From positions 1-64,000 of the forward strand of contig SVKN01000002.1 of NCBI GenBank assembly GCA_015068445.1: a stretch of DNA of 64,000 bases, given 5' to 3'. The notes beneath the pieces were generated by a model. It had not been told where the DNA came from, searched no databases, and saw nothing but the letters and a program-made list of their open reading frames with translations. The translations under genes and the position numbers were made by a program. Source of the DNA: Oscillospiraceae bacterium (GTDB taxonomy: Bacteria > Bacillota > Clostridia > Oscillospirales > Butyricicoccaceae). How positions within the stretch are numbered: the first letter of the stretch is position 1; every line of letters begins with the position of its first letter. This document shows positions 55,019 to 64,000 of the stretch, one piece after another.

Positions 55019-56185
55019 TTATCCTAACGTTACCTTCTCGATGCCCTCCACGGCGCGCTCGATCAGCGCGTCCACGTCAAGGCGCTTCTCCTGCTCCTCC
55101 ACCTTGTCCAGGCGGGGCTTCGTCTGGGGGTGGCGGGGGGTGAAGACCGTGCAGCAGTCCTCGAAGGGCAGGTTCGACGTCTCGAAGGTGCCGATCTTCC
55201 GGGCAATGGAGATGATCTCCTCCTTGTCCAGGCCGATGGCCGGGCGGAAGACGGGCATGTAGCACACGGCCTGGGTGCAGCCCAGCGCCTCCATGGTCTG
55301 GCTGGCCACCTGGCCCAGGCTCTCGCCGGTGATCATGGCGCCGCAGTGCTGCATCTCGGCGGCGCGCTGGGCGATGCGCATCATGAAGCGGCGCATGAGG
55401 ATCGTGAAGTAATCCTCCACGCAGTTCCTGGCGATGGCCAGCTGGATCTCGGTGAAGGGCACCAGCAGCACGGTGATCTTCCCCGTGTAGTCCGTGAGGA
55501 TGTTGGCCAGCTCCAGCACCTTGTCCCGGGCCTCCTTGGAGGTGTAGGGGTAGCTGTAGAAGTGGACGGCGGCGATCTCCAGCCCGCGCTTGGCCATCAT
55601 GTAGCCCGCCACGGGGGAATCGATGCCGCCGGACAGCAGCAGCATGGCGCGGCCGTTGGACCCCACAGGCATGCCGCCCGCGCCGCGCACCTTGTCCAGC
55701 GTGATATAGGCGCTCTTGTCGCGGACCTCCACGGTGATCGTCACCTGGGGGTCGCTCATGTCGGCCTTGAGGTGCGGATGCAGGTCGGACAGGTAGCCGC
55801 CCACCTCCACGCCGATCTGGGGCGAGGTCAGCGGGAAACGCTTGTCCGAGCGCTTGGCCTCCACCTTGAAGGTGCGGACGTTGTCCAGCCGGTCGCCCAC
55901 GTACTCCGCGGCCGTTCTTTTGATGGCTTCGATATCCTTTTCGCAGGCCGCGCCTCTGGCCACGGCGTTGATGCCGAAGATCTTCTTTGCCGCGTCAAAG
56001 GCGGCGTCCATGTCCTGCTCGCCCATAGGCTCCACGTAGACCGTGGACTGCATGGACCAGACGTCGAACTGGCCGATCTTCTTCATGCGCTCGCGGATGA
56101 TGCGCAGCAGTCGTTCTTCGAACTTATAGCGGTTGAGGCCCTTGAGGACGATCTCACCGCACTTGAGCAGCAATACTTCCTGCAT
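55019..56185 (-). CDS. thiI: tRNA 4-thiouridine synthetase ThiI (without rhodanese domain)
   Basis: 388 residues. An N-terminal ferredoxin-like and THUMP domain is followed by the PP-loop ATPase motif LLSGGIDSPVAGYM. It makes s4U8 in tRNA and may feed thiamin synthesis. The rhodanese domain of E. coli ThiI is absent, as in Bacillus, where a dedicated cysteine desulfurase (NifZ) passes sulfur directly. Such a desulfurase gene lies 11 bases upstream here. The ATG at 56185 follows AAGGAGA; the longer open frame is rejected. Confidence 0.94.
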   Translation of the reverse strand: MQEVLLLKCGEIVLKGLNRYKFEERLLRIIRERMKKIGQFDVWSMQSTVYVEPMGEQDMDAAFDAAKKIFGINAVARGAACEKDIEAIKRTAAEYVGDRLDNVRTFKVEAKRSDKRFPLTSPQIGVEVGGYLSDLHPHLKADMSDPQVTITVEVRDKSAYITLDKVRGAGGMPVGSNGRAMLLLSGGIDSPVAGYMMAKRGLEIAAVHFYSYPYTSKEARDKVLELANILTDYTGKITVLLVPFTEIQLAIARNCVEDYFTILMRRFMMRIAQRAAEMQHCGAMITGESLGQVASQTMEALGCTQAVCYMPVFRPAIGLDKEEIISIARKIGTFETSNLPFEDCCTVFTPRHPQTKPRLDKVEEQEKRLDVDALIERAVEGIEKVTLG

Positions 56186-56196
56186 GTGATTTCTCC

Positions 56197-57312
56197 TTAA
56201 AACAGTTTGGCGGCCTTCTCCAGCGACGCGCAGAACGATTCCACGTCGTCCATGGTGTTCTCCGGGCAGAAGCTGACGCGGAGGGCGGCGTCGATGTTGC
56301 GCTTGGGCAGGTGCATGGCGTCCAGCACGTGGGACTTCTTCCCTCTGGCACAGGCGGAGCCGCCGCTGACGTAGACGCCGTCGTCGCTGAGGGCGCGGAT
56401 GTACACTTCGCTGCGCCCTCTGCACATGGACAGATTGACGATGTGGTCGGCGGAGCGCTCCGGGGTGTTGATCGTACCGCCCAGCGCCCGGACGCGCGCG
56501 ATGAGTTCGTTTTTCAGCGACGCCATATGGCGGCCGTTCTCCTCCACAGCGGGCAGACGCTTTTCCACGGCGGCGGCGAAGGCCGCGATCTGAGGCATGC
56601 CCTCGGTGCCGGAGCGCATGGCGGACTCCTGTCCGCCGCCGAACAGCAGCGGGCGCAGCTTGAGCCCCGGCCGGATGTACAGTGCGCCGCAGCCCTTCAT
56701 CCCGCCGATCTTGTGAGCCGAACAGGAGGCCAGGTCCACGTTTTTCAGCGGCATAGGACGCTTGAGGAAGTTCTGCACGCCGTCCAGGTGGAACAGCCCC
56801 TCGGGGTTGCTCTTTTTGAAGGCGGCGGCCGCCTCGGCGTAGGGCAGCAGCGCGCCGGTCTCGTTGTTGACGCCCTGCATGGACATCAGGATGGTGTCGG
56901 GCCGGACGGCCGACAGGACCTTGTCCAGGCTGACCGTGCCGTCGCGCTCCGGGAGGATCAGCGTCACCTCGAAGTCCTGATTCTTCAGGTCGTTGAGCGT
57001 GCGCAGCACGGCGTCGTGCTCGATGGCCGTGGAGATGATGTGCCTGCCGCGGTGCCTGTTCTTCATGGCCGCGCCGACGAGAGAGGTGTTGATGCTCTCG
57101 GTGCCGCAGGAGGTGAAGGTGACGCAGGCGGCCGGACAGCCCAAGGCAAGGGCCACGGCGGCCCTTGCCTTTTCCAGTGTTTCACGGGCAGCCCGCCCCG
57201 CCTCGTGGAGGGAGGACGGGTTGCCGTAGTTTTCCGTCATGACGGCCAGCGCCGCCTGCGCCGCTTCGGGCAGGACGGCGGTGGTCGCCGCGTTGTCGAG
57301 ATAGACTGCCAT
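56197..57312 (-). CDS. Cysteine desulfurase (NifS/IscS class, ThiI partner)
   Basis: 371-residue PLP enzyme that takes sulfur from cysteine. N-terminal signature YLDNAATTAVLPEAA, PLP Lys in SCSAHKIGGMKG and persulfide Cys in SGGSACARGKKS. The short loop around that Cys and its position directly before thiI match the NifZ-ThiI pair of Bacillus, dedicated to tRNA thiolation. A selenocysteine-lyase side activity is possible but not indicated. It abuts glnS with no gap. Confidence 0.92.
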   Translation of the reverse strand: MAVYLDNAATTAVLPEAAQAALAVMTENYGNPSSLHEAGRAARETLEKARAAVALALGCPAACVTFTSCGTESINTSLVGAAMKNRHRGRHIISTAIEHDAVLRTLNDLKNQDFEVTLILPERDGTVSLDKVLSAVRPDTILMSMQGVNNETGALLPYAEAAAAFKKSNPEGLFHLDGVQNFLKRPMPLKNVDLASCSAHKIGGMKGCGALYIRPGLKLRPLLFGGGQESAMRSGTEGMPQIAAFAAAVEKRLPAVEENGRHMASLKNELIARVRALGGTINTPERSADHIVNLSMCRGRSEVYIRALSDDGVYVSGGSACARGKKSHVLDAMHLPKRNIDAALRVSFCPENTMDDVESFCASLEKAAKLF

Positions 57313-58974
<1,662 letters not shown>

Positions 58975-58983
58975 ATCGTTCTC

Positions 58984-60630
58984 CTATAATGTCTCCATAT
59001 AATCGCGGATGCGTTTCTCGCAGCGCTCTTTGCCCAGCAGCGCCATGACGGAGCAGAGGTCCGGGGTGTTCTTCCGGCCCGTGACCGCCATGCGCACCAC
59101 GGCGCTGACGTCGCCCACGTGGCCCTTGAATGTGCCGGGCTCAGCGGATTTGAACTCCTTGACCTCGCTGGCGAAGCCCAGCGCCGGGCAGATGGTCTTC
59201 ATCCTGGCGAACCACGTATCGCGGTCGTCGGCGGGATCGTAAACGGGCAGGTACTGCTCCAGGACCTGCTTCTGCAGCGCGGGATCCATCTCCAGCGTCT
59301 CGCTGCGCTCAAACAACTCGTCATAGAAATACGAGACGTACTCGCGCACGTCGCTCCACTTGGCGATGTCCTTGCGGGGCTTCTTGCCGCCGCGGTCGAT
59401 GGCGAACAATCCCTCGGCGTAGGCGGGATCGGCGGCCAGGCAATCATACAGCTGCCCGTCATGCTCCTTCGCCCAGGCCGTCGCCAGCGCGGCGACCTTC
59501 TGCGCGTCGAAGCGGGAGATGACCTCGGCCGAGACGGAGCGCAGCTTCTTCAGGTCGAACAGTGCGCCGGACTGGCCCATCTTGTCCAGGCGGAACTTGT
59601 ATTCGGTATAGGGCAGGTCCCGGTTGGCTCTGCGCCAGTCCTCATAGGTGGAGTTGGCCAGCGTCAGCAGGTATTCGATGACGCTGTCGGCGGGATAGCC
59701 CTCCTCGGTGAAGTAGCTGACGGCCGCCTCGGGGTCCTTGCGCTTGCTGAGCTTGCGCTTGCCGCCGTCCTCCTCCTTCATGACGGGGGCGACGTGGGCG
59801 AACTTGGGCGGCTTCATGCCCAGCACCTGGAACAGCTGCAGGTGGATGTTGACCGACGAGACCCACTCGTCGCCGCGGATGACGTGGGTGGTGCCCATGA
59901 GGCTGTCGTCCACGGCGTGGGCGAAGTGATAGGTGGGGATGCCGTCGCTCTTGAGCAGCACGATATCGACGATGTTCTCATCCATCTCGATCTGGCCCTT
60001 GATGACGTCCTTGTACTTGACGCGGCCGCCGGGCCTGCCGGGGGAGCGCAGGCGCATGACGTAGGGCTTGCCGGCCTTGATGTTCTCCTCGATCTGCTCA
60101 TACGTCAGGTCGCGGCAGCGGGCGTATTCGCCGTGGTAGCCGGGCAGCGCCTTGTCCTTTTCCTGCCTGGCGCGGATCTCGCTGAGCTCCTCCTCGGTGC
60201 AGAAGCAGGGATATGCCAGGCCGCGCTCCACCAGATCCTTGCAGAAGGTCTGATAGACCTCGGCCCGGTGGCTCTGGGTGTAGGGCCCGTAGGCCCCCTG
60301 CTCTCCTTCCTTCAGCACGCCCTCGTCGAAGCGGATGCCGAAGCTGTCGAGCCCGTTCAGGATGGCCGAGATGCCGTCCTGCTGCTCGCGTTTTTTATCC
60401 GTGTCCTCGATCCTGAGCATCAGAACGCCGCCCGTCTGGTGGGCGCAGCGCTCGTTGACGAGAGAGGTGAACACCCCGCCGATGTGCAGGAAACCCGTGG
60501 GGCTGGGGGCGAAGCGGGTGACCATGGCCCCCTCGGGCAGCTGTCTGCGGGGGTAGATCTCCTCGCGGTACTGCTGCGCCGTCTTGGTGATATGGGGGAA
60601 CAGCAGCTGAGCCAGTTTGTTGTGATCCAT
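58984..60630 (-). CDS. gltX: Glutamate--tRNA ligase
   Basis: Class I synthetase, 548 residues, longer than the common bacterial GluRS of about 485. HIGH region TRFAPSPTGFLHIGGVFTSL, RIEDTDKKR, DGIPTYHFAHAVDD and KMSKS equivalent GGKRKLSKRKDPEAA. About 30 residues precede the usual start (LFPHITKTAQQYREEIYP), and there are extra helices in the second half. The start has GGAGT eight bases away. First gene of a ten-gene operon; there is no T-box in its leader. Confidence 0.95.
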   Translation of the reverse strand: MDHNKLAQLLFPHITKTAQQYREEIYPRRQLPEGAMVTRFAPSPTGFLHIGGVFTSLVNERCAHQTGGVLMLRIEDTDKKREQQDGISAILNGLDSFGIRFDEGVLKEGEQGAYGPYTQSHRAEVYQTFCKDLVERGLAYPCFCTEEELSEIRARQEKDKALPGYHGEYARCRDLTYEQIEENIKAGKPYVMRLRSPGRPGGRVKYKDVIKGQIEMDENIVDIVLLKSDGIPTYHFAHAVDDSLMGTTHVIRGDEWVSSVNIHLQLFQVLGMKPPKFAHVAPVMKEEDGGKRKLSKRKDPEAAVSYFTEEGYPADSVIEYLLTLANSTYEDWRRANRDLPYTEYKFRLDKMGQSGALFDLKKLRSVSAEVISRFDAQKVAALATAWAKEHDGQLYDCLAADPAYAEGLFAIDRGGKKPRKDIAKWSDVREYVSYFYDELFERSETLEMDPALQKQVLEQYLPVYDPADDRDTWFARMKTICPALGFASEVKEFKSAEPGTFKGHVGDVSAVVRMAVTGRKNTPDLCSVMALLGKERCEKRIRDYMETL

Positions 60631-60683
60631 TTTTTCTCACTCCGATATTCGATAAATTGAAGATACTTAGACAATGATATCAT

Positions 60684-60712
60684 ATTATATAACAAAACAG
60701 CGTCTGAATCAA
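60684..60712 (-). promoter_or_regulatory. Promoter of the gltX-to-walI operon
   Basis: TTGATT, 17-base spacer, TATAAT on the minus strand. It is the only good promoter I see for the ten genes 60630-48649. Confidence 0.72.
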
Positions 60713-60843
60713 GGGCGGCGCATGGCCGCAGGCCGTTTTTCGGCCAAAAAATCGACGGTACGCGGAACTTTTCCCCGCGGCGGGAGTCTCTACAATATCC
60801 GTCAAATTTTAATAAATAATTATAGATTTATCTTGCCCCGCTA

Positions 60844-60852
60844 TGCTATAAT
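60844..60852 (+). promoter_or_regulatory. Extended -10 promoter of the LCP gene
   Basis: TGCTATAAT, an extended -10 without a good -35, about 42 bases before the ATG at 60895. Confidence 0.5.
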
Positions 60853-60894
60853 AGTATGACCTATTCCAACAAATCTCTTTGCAGGAGAAGCATC

Positions 60895-61986
60895 ATGCCT
60901 GAAACCCCCAATCAGAACGATCAGTACGCGCAGCAGCTCCAGCGCCGCCGCAGGCGCAGACGCGCCGTGGCGCGCCGCAGACGGCTGCTGCTCATCGCCA
61001 TCGCAGCGGTCGTGGTCTTTTTAGGATATACCATCTGGGACGTGCTGCGTCCCCCAGAGTTCAAGGACAACACGATCCAGCCCGTCAACGGCGAGCAGAC
61101 GAGCACCGAAAAGTCCAATGATCTGGACGCCCAGACGCCCGTCAGCGAGGTCACCGAGCCCGTGGAGGTCAAGCCCGAGAAGCCGCCCAAGGTGCGCAAG
61201 GAGAACTACTACACCTTCGTCCTCGCCGGCACCAACGACGACTACAACACCGACACCATCATGCTGGGCAGCGTGGATACCGAGAAAGATATCGTCAACG
61301 TCGTCTCGATCCCCCGCGACACGATGATCGACATCCCCAACAACATCAAGAAGATCAACAGCTCCTACGGCCGCAACGGCATGGACGAGCTGTGCTACCA
61401 GCTCCAGCAGGTGACTGGCGTGTATCCGGACTATTACTGTCTGGTCAACATGACCGACTTCATCAAGGTGGTGGACGTCATCGGCGGCGTGTACTTCGAC
61501 GTGCCCTACGACATGTATCACGAGGACGCCGACGAGCGCTTCAACATCAACCTCAGCAAGGGCTATCAGCTACTGGACGGCAAAAAGGCCATCCAGCTTG
61601 TCCGCTTCCGCGGCACGTCTGCCAGCGACTTCGGCCGCATGGAGGTCCAGCGCGACTTCCTCAAGGCCGTGGGCAAGAAGCTGGTGGACGAGTTCACCAT
61701 CAGCCAGGCCAGCGACATCATCACCACCGTCGCCAAGAGCATCAAGACGAACATGCCCGTCAAGGACATGATCTGGTTCTATATCAACGTGGCCCGGGAG
61801 ATCGATTTCGACAACGCCATCACCTTCGACACCATGCCCGGCACGTCCCCCGGCACGTGGAAGGGGCTGGAGTATATCTATCTGAGCCCCCGCGCCACCG
61901 TCGATTATATCAACCAGAAGATCAACCCCTTCACCACCGACCTCGATCTGGACGACGTCCATATCATCAGTCTCGTGGACAAATAA
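60895..61986 (+). CDS. LytR-CpsA-Psr (LCP) family cell-wall ligase
   Basis: 363 residues. A very basic cytoplasmic start (RRRRRRRAVARRRR) leads into one membrane helix (LLLIAIAAVVVFLGYTIW), a linker to about residue 95, then the LCP domain. The domain opens with FVLAGTNDDYNTDTIMLGSV, has catalytic-site arginines in SIPRDTMIDIP and QLVRFRGTSASDFGR, and the conserved Asp residues. Such enzymes attach polymers to peptidoglycan from lipid carriers. The ATG at 60895 follows AGGAG; the upstream open frame lacks a ribosome site. Confidence 0.92.
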   Translation: MPETPNQNDQYAQQLQRRRRRRRAVARRRRLLLIAIAAVVVFLGYTIWDVLRPPEFKDNTIQPVNGEQTSTEKSNDLDAQTPVSEVTEPVEVKPEKPPKVRKENYYTFVLAGTNDDYNTDTIMLGSVDTEKDIVNVVSIPRDTMIDIPNNIKKINSSYGRNGMDELCYQLQQVTGVYPDYYCLVNMTDFIKVVDVIGGVYFDVPYDMYHEDADERFNINLSKGYQLLDGKKAIQLVRFRGTSASDFGRMEVQRDFLKAVGKKLVDEFTISQASDIITTVAKSIKTNMPVKDMIWFYINVAREIDFDNAITFDTMPGTSPGTWKGLEYIYLSPRATVDYINQKINPFTTDLDLDDVHIISLVDK

Positions 61987-61992
61987 ACGGCT

Positions 61993-62021
61993 ACAGTCCG
62001 CAGCAGTGCTGCGGACTGTTT
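61993..62021 (+). terminator. Terminator-like hairpin after the LCP gene
   Basis: ACAGTCCGCAG-cagtg-CTGCGGACTGT, 11 perfect pairs with a short TTTC tail. It probably allows partial read-through into the phosphatase gene, which has no promoter of its own. Confidence 0.6.
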
Positions 62022-62038
62022 CATAAGGAGAGATCGCT

Positions 62039-62617
62039 GTGAGCAGTCTTTTGGAGAGCACGCGGAACACACGCGCCATTCTGGGCGAAAGCATGCGGTA
62101 CATCCGCAGCGACGCCGTCACCGCGCCCACCGGGCGGGACCTCTCGTTCCTGCTGGCGCATGACGTGCAAACGGTCATCGACCTGCGCACGGAGGCGGAG
62201 GCCGCCGCGCGTCCCTGTCCCCTGGCACGCCATCCCTCGTTCCGCTATCATCTGCTGCCCGTGACGGGCGGCGACCGCGCTCCCGCAACGCCCTTCGAGG
62301 TCCCTCAGGCTTATTTCGCCATGTGCGACCGGCAGATGGCGCGGATACTCGGCCTGGCCGAGGGCGCTCCGGGCGGCGTGCTGTATTTCTGCAACGCCGG
62401 GAAGGACCGCACGGGCGTTGTGTCCGCGCTGCTGCTGCACCGGCTGGGGTACTCCGACGATTCCATCGCCGCCGACTACATGCGCTCTGCCGAGAACCTC
62501 TCCGACGTCCTGGCCGAATACCTGCGCCTTCACCCCGACACCGACCCCCAGGTCATCACGCCCAGACGCGCCTATATCACCTCCTTCCTGCGATTGCTGC
62601 GGGAACGGGGGTATTAA
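62039..62617 (+). CDS. Protein-tyrosine/serine phosphatase (Y_phosphatase3 type)
   Basis: 192-residue phosphatase. The catalytic loop is YFCNAGKDRTGVVSALLL (C-x5-R: Cys in CNAGKDR). N-terminal NTRAILGESMRYIRSDA and VQTVIDLRTEAEAA are typical of the LipA/Y_phosphatase3 group. The start is GTG at 62039 with AAGGAGA eight bases upstream. It lies between the LCP gene and the BlaI gene. The target, protein or phosphoinositide-like, is unknown. Confidence 0.88.
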   Translation: MSSLLESTRNTRAILGESMRYIRSDAVTAPTGRDLSFLLAHDVQTVIDLRTEAEAAARPCPLARHPSFRYHLLPVTGGDRAPATPFEVPQAYFAMCDRQMARILGLAEGAPGGVLYFCNAGKDRTGVVSALLLHRLGYSDDSIAADYMRSAENLSDVLAEYLRLHPDTDPQVITPRRAYITSFLRLLRERGY

Positions 62618-62623
62618 AAAACG

Positions 62624-62648
62624 AAAGCCGCCCTCGGGCGGCTTTTTT
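62624..62648 (+). terminator. Terminator after the phosphatase gene
   Basis: AAAGCCGCCC / GGGCGGCTTTTTT hairpin with T-tail, directly after the stop. Confidence 0.82.
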
Positions 62649-62664
62649 GATGCCGAATAAAGGG

Positions 62665-62711
62665 TTGACATTTGTTATCCTCTGTGATAAGCTCTATATA
62701 ACAGCTGTTAT
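62665..62711 (+). promoter_or_regulatory. BlaI-type promoter/operator region
   Basis: TTGACA (62665-62670) is a clear -35; the -10 is poorly defined (TAAGCT or TATATA). Two dyads share the half-site GTTATC/GATAAC: GTTATC-N6-GATAAG (62674-62691) and the palindrome ATAACAGCTGTTAT (62698-62711). Their position fits autorepression by the BlaI-family product. Confidence 0.6.
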
Positions 62712-62734
62712 CCTGTTGTGTGAGGTGCATCGAA

Positions 62735-63115
62735 ATGAATAAACTCTCTCTGTCCGACGGCGAATGGAAGCTGATGAATCTGCTGTGGGACGAGCAGCCG
62801 CTGACCATCGGGCGCATAGTGGAGGCGCTGAAGGACGACACCGCATGGACGAAGGCGACGGTCAACATCATGCTGGGCCGTCTGGCCGACAAGGGCGCGG
62901 TGCGCGTGGACGCCTCCGGCCCGCGGAAGCTCTTCTATCCCCTGCTGGCCCGGGACGACGCCGTGCAGCAGGAGGCGCGGAACACGCTGTCGAAGATCAA
63001 GACCGGAGGGCTGGGCCTGCTGATCAGCACCATGACCCGGGAAAGCGAGCTGACGGACGCGGAGATCGACGAGCTGTACCGTATTCTGAAGGAGGGCCTG
63101 GACCGACATGATTAA
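62735..63115 (+). CDS. BlaI/MecI/CopY-family transcriptional repressor
   Basis: 126-residue winged-helix repressor. The N-terminal motif LSDGEWKLMNLLWDEQPLTI is followed by the recognition region TAWTKATVNIMLGRLADKGAV and a C-terminal dimerisation helix. In this family an M56 membrane protease inactivates the repressor, and such a gene overlaps the 3' end by eight bases. The ATG at 62735 follows GAGGTG. It probably represses its own operon through the dyads at 62674-62711. The inducing signal is unknown; no beta-lactamase gene is in view. Confidence 0.92.
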   Translation: MNKLSLSDGEWKLMNLLWDEQPLTIGRIVEALKDDTAWTKATVNIMLGRLADKGAVRVDASGPRKLFYPLLARDDAVQQEARNTLSKIKTGGLGLLISTMTRESELTDAEIDELYRILKEGLDRHD

Positions 63116-64000
63116 CGTGACATGGGCGCTTTCCTCCTGCGTGATGCTGCTGGCTGTCATCGCTCTGCGCGCATTCCTGGGCCGCCGTATGCGTCCGGGG
63201 CTGCGGTACGCGCTGTGGGGCCTCGTGCTGCTGCGGCTGTTGATCCCCGGCACCATCGGCAGCGCGCCCTGGAGCGTCGCCGCCACGGTCCGTCAGGCGA
63301 GTGAGACGAACACCGGGGCGCTGGCCGCAGCCGCGGCGAGCTACGATCTGCCCCGGGAGACCTTTGCGCAGGCGCGCCGGGAGGCGGCGGCCGAATATGA
63401 GGCCGCGGGGCTCGACCTGTCCCGCCTGGACGAGAGCGACCTCGACGCCCGCGCCTATGCGCGTATGAGCAGCGGCGTCACCGTCGGGAAGCTCCTGCAA
63501 TGGCTCTGGCTGGCAGGCGTCTGCGGAACGGCAGGCGTGTTCCTCGCGTCCAACACCAGACTGCTTCACGCGCTGAAAAAGCGGCGCAGGCCCCTTCCCG
63601 TTCCCTGCCCGCTTCCGGTGTACGAGGCGGAGGGCCTCGGCTCCTCCTGCCTGCTGGGGAACACGATCTACGTCTCCCCGGAAACGGCCGCCGACGAAAC
63701 ACGGCTGCGCCATGTACTGGCCCACGAGCTGAGCCACCACCGTCACGGCGACCATATCTGGGTGCTGCTGCGGTGCGCGGCGCTGGCGCTCCACTGGTAC
63801 GACCCGCTCGTCTGGTACGCGGCGTATCTGGCCAGGCAGGACAGCGAGCTCTTTGCCGACGCAGGCGCGCTGAAACATCTTGGTGAGGACGAACGGACGC
63901 GGTACGGCGCGACGCTGATCGAGCTGTCGGCCCGCCGCCCGGGGACCGCGCCGCTCCTCTGCGCGGCGACAGCCATGTACAACGGCAAGAGGTCCCTCCG
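63108..64000 (+). CDS. M56-family (BlaR1-like) membrane metalloprotease, 3' end outside window
   Basis: The first 297 codons of an antirepressor-type membrane protease. Helix 1 is at about residues 5-25 and another lies at 33-50. A loop of about 75 residues follows, then a helix near 128-145 and the zinc protease motif HVLAHELSHHRHGDH with the glutamate-containing QDSELFADAG downstream. That is the BlaR1/MecR1 protease layout. Whether a C-terminal penicillin-sensor domain follows cannot be seen. It overlaps the BlaI-type gene by eight bases, so the pair forms one signalling unit. Confidence 0.9.
   Translation, partial: MINVTWALSSCVMLLAVIALRAFLGRRMRPGLRYALWGLVLLRLLIPGTIGSAPWSVAATVRQASETNTGALAAAAASYDLPRETFAQARREAAAEYEAAGLDLSRLDESDLDARAYARMSSGVTVGKLLQWLWLAGVCGTAGVFLASNTRLLHALKKRRRPLPVPCPLPVYEAEGLGSSCLLGNTIYVSPETAADETRLRHVLAHELSHHRHGDHIWVLLRCAALALHWYDPLVWYAAYLARQDSELFADAGALKHLGEDERTRYGATLIELSARRPGTAPLLCAATAMYNGKRSL

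Noticed and set aside
60631-60720. T-box leader before gltX, and similarly before hisS (9165-9240)
   Set aside because: Both 5' regions are under about 60 bases and have no AGGGTGGNACCGCG-type T-box or specifier stem.

Overview
The window is G+C-rich bacterial chromosome, with most third codon positions G or C. Gene content points to a strictly anaerobic, endospore-related member of the Clostridia, probably Oscillospiraceae-like. The indicators are a ger germinant-receptor operon, reverse rubrerythrin plus rubredoxin, the electron-bifurcating pair NfnAB, a complete walRKHI set with walJ, Gram-positive lipoboxes, strong AGGAGG-type ribosome sites and E. coli-like sigma-A promoters. Species-level assignment is inference. 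I saw no rRNA, tRNA, CRISPR array, prophage or intact insertion sequence.

Layout. 1-5.2 kb: rpoC (cut by the window edge) and rpoB on the minus strand with their own promoter, no rplJL in front. 5.2-11.3 kb: a small orphan gene, an AbgB-like M20 hydrolase, a hisS-HAD phosphatase pair, and an M20D amidohydrolase-C39-like pair. 11.4-12.7 kb: an Rrf2-reverse rubrerythrin-rubredoxin oxidative-stress unit. 12.7-15.5 kb: a repeat-rich spacer and a frameshifted M14 peptidase gene. 15.6-21.2 kb: a heterodimeric ABC exporter, a NimA-like flavoprotein and a large FAD dehydrogenase. 21.2-24.2 kb: a cobalt/nickel ECF importer (cbiM-cbiQ-cbiO order) behind an attenuator-like leader. 24.2-27.8 kb: a zinc ABC importer operon with two uncharacterised accessory proteins. 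27.8-30.9 kb: two secreted proteins, a phosphoribosyltransferase and a membrane protein. 31.0-32.7 kb: a peroxide-defence operon whose first gene is a selenocysteine glutathione peroxidase (in-frame TGA), followed by a TSCPD protein, a flavodoxin and an OhrR-type regulator, with OhrR-like boxes over the promoter. 33.6-38 kb: nfnAB and typA. 38-41.4 kb: gerA-gerC-gerB. 41.4-45.9 kb: a nucleotidyltransferase, DUF4830, a DUF3343 Se/S-carrier-like protein with an aldo/keto reductase, and small genes. 45.9-48.5 kb: murA-walJ-rlmH. 48.6-60.7 kb: one apparently continuous ten-gene operon, gltX-glnS-cysteine desulfurase-thiI-cinA-nudix-walR-walK-walH-walI. 60.8-64 kb: an LCP cell-wall ligase, a tyrosine phosphatase, and a BlaI/BlaR1-type pair running off the end.

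The most notable signals are: the selenocysteine GPx with a candidate SECIS and tandem OhrR boxes; a 92-nt structured repeat found twice, each time in the same orientation behind a gene; the mutually exclusive hairpins in the cbiM leader; the zinc operon's small Cys/His-rich membrane protein and three-way-junction terminator; and the very long operon that ties tRNA charging and thiolation to WalRK. Several are strong by sequence. Function is inferred in all cases.
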